From positions 62,001 to 126,000 of the forward strand of contig NZ_VOLC01000018.1 of NCBI RefSeq assembly GCF_009797935.1: DNA of 64,000 nucleotides, given 5' to 3'. Shown here one piece after another: positions 59,041-64,000 of this stretch. The stretch is from Lunatibacter salilacus (GTDB lineage: Bacteria; Bacteroidota; Bacteroidia; Cytophagales; Cyclobacteriaceae). Both the position numbers and the translations under genes were made by a program. The first letter of the stretch is position 1. Each line of letters starts with the position of its first letter. A model generated the notes under the pieces. That model was not told where the DNA came from, ran no database searches, and worked only from the letters and a program-made list of their open reading frames with translations.

Positions 59041-60571
59041 TTTTTTGTCCAAGCAGGGAAACTCAGCTGTGTCAGAAACCGGCACGATGGATAATGAGGC
59101 GTTGCACCCACTTGTGCTGAAGGTTATTCTTGCATTAGGAGTTGGACTGGCACTTTGGCAATTCTTTTATAACCGCAGTCTTTGGATAGACGAAGCCATG
59201 CTCGCAAACAACCTGCTCAACCGTGATTACTTGGATTTGCTACGCCCGCTGGACGAACGGCAGGCAGCTCCTATTCTCTTTCTCTGGATAGAACGCTTCT
59301 TTGTGCAGATCATCCCACAAACAGAATATGCACTTCGCATATTCCCTTTACTCTTATATATCGGGTCTACAATACTTTTTTTCCGAATCATTCGTGAAAC
59401 TTTAACATTATGGTATAGTCAGGTATTGGCAGTAGTTTTCTTTGCGGTTAATTATCGCCTTATTTATTATGCCTCCGAAGTGAAGCAATATATGGGGGAT
59501 GTGTTTTGCACCCTATTGCTCTTGGTAACGCTAATTGCCACATTGGCAGATACGAAAAAAACTTATTTCCCCTTATCCATCGTTGGGATAACAATTACAT
59601 TTCTATCGAATATTTCACCTATTATCTTGCTGTCAGCCGGCATTTTTCTACTACTCCACACGTATAACCTTAAGGACAGTATTAAGCTAATCCCCCTATT
59701 CGCCACTTGGCTGATTGCATTTGCGACCTACTACGTATTCTTTATACATGGGCACCCTACCAAAGACTATATGCTCGAATTTTGGAGGGCTAGCTTTGGG
59801 TTTATGCCAGATTTAGACAACCCTTGGCGTGTATACCTTTTCTTCAAGGTAAAATTCGTTGTACTTTTCCGTATGATGATGGGTATGGGCATGATCGAGA
59901 AATATGTGATTTTTGGATTGTTCACCGTCGGACTCCTTCTTCATAGAAATAAGAATGAAGTAAAATGGGCAGTATTAATTGGCACTCCCATGCTGGTACA
60001 CCTTATACTTAGCTATTTTGAACAATACCCCCTCGAACTCAGACTGACTATCTACTTTATCCCCCTCACCATTCTACTCACCGCAAAAGGATTTGATTAC
60101 CTTATGCATAAAATTGCGCTTAAAAAAGCCAAACTTGCCTTTATGGTTGCAATAGCACTGACGGTATTCACCGGAACCAGGATCAGCTATGCCGAGATGT
60201 TCCCTATAGAAATCACAGACCTTAAGGGCCTAATGGCTTACGTGCTGGAAGAATCACAGGAAGAGGAACCCATCTACGTAGTCACTATGTCGTCTCCTAC
60301 CGTGAGGTTTTACCGACAAATCGGCACTTTTCCGAAAGACCGTAAATACATCGTAGACAGTCAGGAATCATCGAGCTTAAAGCTGGATATTGAAATTTTC
60401 AGGAACTATACCTCTCCATTCTGGCTATTGTTTACCAATTTAGATAATCCGGATTTTGACGAAACTAGGCGGCAACTGGAAGCTTCCGGAGCGAAAGTAT
60501 TGGATCAGTATTGTGTGGTGGGGGGATGCGGATATATGCTGAGCTATTCAAAAGTAGAAACACATGAATAG
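59021..60571 (+). CDS. Membrane glycosyltransferase, GT39 family
   Basis: The 516-residue protein has about eleven membrane helices. The first periplasmic loop has the acidic motif SLWIDEAMLANNLLNRDYLDLL with D-E, typical of GT39/PMT_2 enzymes that transfer sugars from polyprenyl phosphate. LIYYASEVKQYMGDVF is a further family segment. The C-terminal 110 residues are soluble. Start: ATG 59021, overlapping the FAD gene; ATG 59087 would remove 22 residues. The stop overlaps the ATG of a gene remnant at 60564. Confidence 0.82.
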   Translation: MKSLKINFLSKQGNSAVSETGTMDNEALHPLVLKVILALGVGLALWQFFYNRSLWIDEAMLANNLLNRDYLDLLRPLDERQAAPILFLWIERFFVQIIPQTEYALRIFPLLLYIGSTILFFRIIRETLTLWYSQVLAVVFFAVNYRLIYYASEVKQYMGDVFCTLLLLVTLIATLADTKKTYFPLSIVGITITFLSNISPIILLSAGIFLLLHTYNLKDSIKLIPLFATWLIAFATYYVFFIHGHPTKDYMLEFWRASFGFMPDLDNPWRVYLFFKVKFVVLFRMMMGMGMIEKYVIFGLFTVGLLLHRNKNEVKWAVLIGTPMLVHLILSYFEQYPLELRLTIYFIPLTILLTAKGFDYLMHKIALKKAKLAFMVAIALTVFTGTRISYAEMFPIEITDLKGLMAYVLEESQEEEPIYVVTMSSPTVRFYRQIGTFPKDRKYIVDSQESSSLKLDIEIFRNYTSPFWLLFTNLDNPDFDETRRQLEASGAKVLDQYCVVGGCGYMLSYSKVETHE

Positions 60572-60734
60572 AAGTGAACCGACATTTATAATCCAATCAC
60601 GAAACGGATCGACCCGTCTTCCCAATAAGGTAACTAAAAAATTCTTTGACGAGAAATCAATTCTTGAAACCCTGATAATGCGACTGACCGAAGCATTCCC
60701 TTATAACAAAATAATTGTCGCTACGAATTCCTAG
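60564..60734 (+). pseudogene. N-terminal remnant of an SpsF/CMP-sugar cytidylyltransferase-like gene
   Basis: The 56-codon frame reads TFIIQSRNGSTRLPNKVTKKFFDEKSILETLIMRL in outline and ends IIVATNS-stop. The S-R-N-G-S-T-R-L-P-N-K stretch is the nucleotide-binding start of SpsF/KdsB/NeuA-type cytidylyltransferases, normally 240 or more residues. The sequence breaks at about 60720 and continues as another gene's 3' part. The start overlaps the preceding gene's stop, so the original gene was in the operon. Confidence 0.75.
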
Positions 60735-61035
60735 ATGAAAATAGTAGCGCTTTCGAGAATTTGCTTGAATTAGCTTTATCTCAAAATATCAGCACTTTGC
60801 TAATTACACCAATAGTCCATGGAGCCTATTTTGAATTGATAGATAAAATTAGCTTAGAAAAACAAAGCATTTTGCAAGAGAAATTACAGAAAGCAAATCA
60901 CTGATTAAGTACGTAGACTTCGATCAGCACCGAGATTTCATCGATTCAGATTTTTATGATGAGGATCATTTGAATGGGAAGGGAGCGGAGAAGTTGAGTT
61001 GGATGGTCATCAAAATAGTAAATAATGAGAATTAA
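60722..61035 (+). pseudogene. C-terminal remnant of an SGNH/DUF1574-like hydrolase gene
   Basis: In a different frame from the cytidylyltransferase remnant, YEFLDENSSAFENLLELALSQNI... runs 60 codons to a TGA at 60902-60904; one base back the frame continues LIKYVDFDQHRDFIDSDFYDEDHLNGKGAEKLS to a TAA at 61033. D-x-x-H-L-N-x-x-G-A is the catalytic Asp/His block of SGNH hydrolases and acyltransferases used on cell-surface sugars. The N-terminal part is missing and there is a frameshift, so it is not functional. Confidence 0.7.
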
Positions 61036-61304
61036 AACAGGTAATAAAATAAGGTTTAATTCATATTAACTTATACTCTTTCTCTCTAGATTTTTAGAGG
61101 CAGTTCACTTGAACTGAACGGAATCATCAGGCATTTAAATGATTTGGCCAACTGGACCATTATAATTAAAGTTGAGATCTAGTAGTCAGTTACTAATTAC
61201 CATCAATATATTGTTTTTTCAAATAAGTTTTAAGAAAAATTGCAAAATTGATTGTGTAAAGATTAGAAAAATAGCATTTAGAATTTAGTGTTCTTCAAGA
61301 AAAT

Positions 61305-62381
61305 ATGATACCAGTAACCAAACCATTTTTACCAACTCAGGATGAATACCAAGCATATCTTAACGGGATATGGTCACGCAATTGGTTGACCAACAATGGT
61401 CCGCTGGTCAATGAACTTGAGTTAAAGTTAAAGGAGTATTTAGGAGTGAATCATTTGCTATATTTAGGGAATGGTACAATAGCTATACAAATTGCCATTA
61501 AAGCATTGGAATTAAGGGGTGAAATTATTACCACACCTTTTTCTTACGTGGCAACGACAAGTAGTATCGTCTGGGAAGGTTGTTCACCAGTATTTGTGGA
61601 TATCGATGAAAACACATTTAATATAGATCCAAAAAAAATTGAATTGGCAATTACCGCAAATACATCGGCAATATTGGCTACCCACTGCTTCGGTAACCCT
61701 TGTGATATTGCTGCCATTGATGAAATTGCGAGAAAACATAGTTTGAAAGTTATCTTTGACGGTGCCCACTCGTTTGGAACAAGCTATGAAAATAAATCAG
61801 TTTTTGAATATGGTGATATTACAACAACATCCTTTCATGCTACAAAACTTTTTCATACCATCGAAGGTGGCGCTGTATTTACAACAAAGCCCGACATTTT
61901 AAAAAAGATGGCATTTATGAGGAATTTCGGGCATGATGGTCCAGAGAAATTTAATGGAATCGGAATTAACGGAAAAAATTCTGAGTTTCACGCCGCAATG
62001 GGATTAGTTAACCTTAGATATATGGATGAGATTTTTGCGGTCAGGAAAAGACAATTTCTATATTATGATAAAATTTTAAAAAATTTGAGAGTTAGGAAGC
62101 AAAAACTCAATAAAGATATTGTTTATAACTATGCGTATTATCCTATTGTGTTTGAATCGGAAGAACTAGCCTTATCTTCATTGAGGGAGTTAGAAATTAA
62201 TGGAATTGGAGTCAGAAGATACTTTTATCCGAGTCTATCTTCGTTAGATTATACGGACGGACATACCCCCGTTTCAGATTCAATTTCCTCTCGGATTTTG
62301 TGTATTCCCATCTACCATACACTTTCCCAGGAAGAACAAGACATGATTGCTAGATTACTTTTAAGAACTCAAAATAATTGA
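61305..62381 (+). CDS. DegT/DnrJ/EryC1/StrS family sugar aminotransferase
   Basis: The 358-residue protein is a PLP enzyme of nucleotide-sugar type: MIPVTKPFLPTQDEYQAYL at the N-terminus, TTPFSYVATTSSIVWEGCSPVFVDID, VIFDGAHSFGTSYENKSVFEYGD, and SFHATKLFHTIEGGAVFT with the PLP lysine in H-A-T-K. It resembles enzymes making dTDP-amino-deoxy sugars (FdtB/WecE-like). It overlaps the acetyltransferase gene by four bases (ATGA), so the pair probably makes an N-acylated amino sugar. The region is AT-rich; a 269-base AT-rich gap without visible features lies upstream. Confidence 0.92.
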   Translation: MIPVTKPFLPTQDEYQAYLNGIWSRNWLTNNGPLVNELELKLKEYLGVNHLLYLGNGTIAIQIAIKALELRGEIITTPFSYVATTSSIVWEGCSPVFVDIDENTFNIDPKKIELAITANTSAILATHCFGNPCDIAAIDEIARKHSLKVIFDGAHSFGTSYENKSVFEYGDITTTSFHATKLFHTIEGGAVFTTKPDILKKMAFMRNFGHDGPEKFNGIGINGKNSEFHAAMGLVNLRYMDEIFAVRKRQFLYYDKILKNLRVRKQKLNKDIVYNYAYYPIVFESEELALSSLRELEINGIGVRRYFYPSLSSLDYTDGHTPVSDSISSRILCIPIYHTLSQEEQDMIARLLLRTQNN

Positions 62382-63013
62382 ATATGCTGGTAGCAGGAGC
62401 AGGAGGGCATGCTTTGGATTTATTAGATTTATTGTTAAACCAAAAGCAAACAGAAGATCTTTGTTTTTTTGACAATGTCAATGAGCAAGTTCTTTTTGAA
62501 AACCAATATACTATTTTAAAATCAGAAAAAGAGGTCCTTGAACATTTTAAGCAGTGCCCATATTTTATTCTTGGAATAGGAAGCCCGAGACATAGGAAAT
62601 TTTTTTATGACTGGTTTATCCATTTAGGCGGACAGCATTTTTTCATAAAGGGGGAAGGTGTAGTTTATTCTAACTTTACAGAGAATAACGAAGCAGATAT
62701 ATTTAATTTGTGTTTTGTTGGTGCCAAAACTAAAATTGGAAAGGGTGTTTTAATAAATACAGGCTCGCAAGTTCATCATGAGGTCGTTATAGGTGATTTT
62801 TCCGAAATAAATCCTGGTGCTGTGATTCTTGGGAAAGTGAAAATCGGAAATTTCTCATCTATAGGTGCGAATGCGACTATATTACCGAAAATAGAAATTG
62901 GTGATAATGTGATCATTGGAGCCGGAGCGGTGGTTACAAAAGATGTACCTGATTTTTCAAAGGTAATAGGGGTTCCGGGAAGAGTTGTTGGAAAAGTAAA
63001 TCCCATCATTTAA
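62378..63013 (+). CDS. PglD/NeuD-like sugar O- or N-acetyltransferase
   Basis: The 211-residue protein has the PglD layout: an N-terminal nucleotide-binding-like domain (MLVAGAGGHALDLLDLLL, ILGIGSPRHRKFF) and a C-terminal left-handed beta helix of hexapeptide repeats (about 120-205: IGKGVLINTGSQVHHEVVIG, INPGAVILG, IGANATILPKIEIGDNVIIGAGAVVTKDV in outline). H in VHHEVVIG is the likely catalytic base. It would acetylate the amino sugar made by the overlapping aminotransferase gene. The stop shares one base with the next ATG. Confidence 0.9.
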   Translation: MNMLVAGAGGHALDLLDLLLNQKQTEDLCFFDNVNEQVLFENQYTILKSEKEVLEHFKQCPYFILGIGSPRHRKFFYDWFIHLGGQHFFIKGEGVVYSNFTENNEADIFNLCFVGAKTKIGKGVLINTGSQVHHEVVIGDFSEINPGAVILGKVKIGNFSSIGANATILPKIEIGDNVIIGAGAVVTKDVPDFSKVIGVPGRVVGKVNPII

Positions 63014-63918
63014 TGGAGTTAGCTAAGGTAAGTGTGTGTATGATAACCTACAATCATGCAAAATATATAAATAAAGCCATTCAAGGTGTATTAAAGCAAA
63101 AAGTCAATTTTCCAATGGAGCTGATTATTGCAGATGATTGTTCAACAGATGAAACCTTAGAAATTGTTCAGGATGAAATTTCAAAAAACACAACAGGTGT
63201 GAAAATTGAATTAATCAAAAATGAAAGGAATGTAGGAGTAAATAGAAACTTTATTAATGCACTATATGCTTGCGATGGAAATTACATTGCAATTTGTGAA
63301 GGTGACGACTATTGGGGCGACAATTCTAAGATCCAAATTCAATATGATTTCTTAGAATCAAATCCATCCTTCGTAATGAGTTTTCATGTGGCTGAAACCA
63401 AATTCACTGATGGGAGGAAAGGATATCAGATTCCAAATGTTACCACAAAAAAGAATTTAAGTTTTAGTGATTTGCTAAGTGGATATTATACTATTCCAAA
63501 TCTAACAACATTTCTTAGGAATACAATTAAGGGTAAACTTCCCGACCAATTTTATCAAATTACTAATTGTGATACCTTTCTATTTTTACTTCTGACCCAA
63601 CATGGAGATGCCTATTTTCATTCGAATATAGAGAAGGCTACTCATTTACTCCATGAAGGAGGAATTTGGGGTATGAAGAATGAATATGAAAAATCAATGA
63701 AAAGTTATAGAACATATTCCAAAATTTACGAATATTTTAAAGATCAACGATTGATTGTCACTAAGTCAAATTTTGCAAATTCTATTATTATTTCCGCATT
63801 AAAAAAAGGGGAATATGGGATTGCATTAAAATATTATTTGAAGAATATTTATCATTCTTTTGTAAGTAGAGAGGCAAGGATAGGATTTATTTTGAAACAA
63901 AAAAATTACTTCAAATGA
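63013..63918 (+). CDS. Glycosyltransferase family 2
   Basis: The 301-residue protein has the GT-A fold of GT2: VSVCMITYNHAKYINKAIQGVLKQKV, IIADDCSTDETLEIV, NVGVNRNFINAL and the metal-binding C-E-G-D-D-Y-W. The C-terminal part is helical and typical of Bacteroidota GT2 enzymes. Start and stop touch the neighbouring frames (TAATG, ATGA), so it is part of the operon. Donor and acceptor cannot be read. Confidence 0.92.
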   Translation: MELAKVSVCMITYNHAKYINKAIQGVLKQKVNFPMELIIADDCSTDETLEIVQDEISKNTTGVKIELIKNERNVGVNRNFINALYACDGNYIAICEGDDYWGDNSKIQIQYDFLESNPSFVMSFHVAETKFTDGRKGYQIPNVTTKKNLSFSDLLSGYYTIPNLTTFLRNTIKGKLPDQFYQITNCDTFLFLLLTQHGDAYFHSNIEKATHLLHEGGIWGMKNEYEKSMKSYRTYSKIYEYFKDQRLIVTKSNFANSIIISALKKGEYGIALKYYLKNIYHSFVSREARIGFILKQKNYFK

Positions 63919-63995
63919 ACCTCAATATTGAGGGGGGGAAACCTTTGGTGTGTGTTTGCAAGTTTACATATAACTTGGCTGATTTTAATATGTAG
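63915..63995 (+). pseudogene. Possible start of another GT2 gene, stopped after 26 codons
   Basis: An ATG overlaps the preceding TGA (ATGA) and opens 26 codons that read M-N-L-N-I-E-G-G-K-P-L-V-C-V-C-K-F-T-Y-N-L-A-D-F before TAG at 63993. P-L-V-x-V-C-x-F-T-Y-N is the usual GT2 beginning. A seven-G run (63932-63938) lies within. The window ends before it can be judged; a decayed gene or chance frame are both possible. Confidence 0.35.
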
Positions 63996-64000
63996 GTAAT

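Overview
The window looks like a chromosomal segment from a Bacteroidota bacterium, most likely a Cytophagales/Cyclobacteriaceae-type organism (inference). Supporting signs are a type IX secretion protein (PorQ), the zapA-rny neighbourhood after pheT, DUF1684, DUF2461 and DUF1501/PSD1 families, a zinc-less type of ribosomal protein L32, promoters of the Bacteroidota form TTTG-N19/20-TAnnTTTG with weak Shine-Dalgarno sites, and low-complexity intergenic word tracts often seen in this phylum. No tRNA, rRNA, CRISPR array or complete insertion sequence was recognised.

Layout. 1-10.5 kb is housekeeping: a secreted zinc phospholipase/nuclease-like gene cut by the window edge, rpsT, radC, DUF1684, pheT, a ZapB-like coiled coil, zapA, rny, DUF2461, a HAD phosphatase and a small SPFH/RHH operon. 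10.8-15.9 kb is a molybdenum-hydroxylase cluster: one [2Fe-2S] subunit and two tandem Tat-exported molybdopterin subunits. It converges on a minus-strand operon (16-22 kb, visibly richer in G+C) with a lipoprotein PSD1 cytochrome, a Tat-exported DUF1501 protein and a membrane DUF2231 cytochrome carrying LRR and chitobiase-like domains. 22-31 kb holds accC, accB, efp, fabH, leuA, an unknown 520-aa gene, rpmF, DUF177 and pdxA on either side of a split fatty-acid/L32 operon. 31-45 kb is core: rsmA, mgtE, a 2-hydroxyacid dehydrogenase, greA, a HIT protein, an HtrA protease, dxr, rseP, lon, porQ and hslU.

45-49 kb is a gene-poor junction full of repeats: four copies or half copies of a structured ~360-bp element around an internally deleted Rpn-type nuclease gene, a 27-bp tandem repeat, low-complexity word tracts and a broken zeta-toxin module. 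From 47.7 kb to the end lies a surface-polysaccharide locus. It opens with a winged-helix regulator of a type typical of such loci, then an acetyltransferase-like protein, an ABC exporter, an FkbM methyltransferase, a polysaccharide deacetylase, a fucosyltransferase-like protein, an unknown GT-like protein, two GT39-type membrane transferases around an FAD oxidoreductase, a deletion scar joining two gene remnants, a DegT aminotransferase, a PglD-like acetyltransferase and a GT2. Parts of it (52.9-56 kb, 60.5-64 kb) are markedly AT-rich, as expected of exchangeable antigen genes.

The least explained items are: (i) a dispersed 19-codon mini-ORF/leader element (MKSS...RF) found in three copies in front of the Mo-hydroxylase genes and lon; (ii) the 45-47 kb repeat family, whose copies differ by a compensating base-pair change in a stem, pointing to selected secondary structure; (iii) the convergent periplasmic Mo-hydroxylase and multi-cytochrome modules; (iv) a hairpin leader before greA. 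All functional statements are family-level readings of the sequence; no database search was possible.
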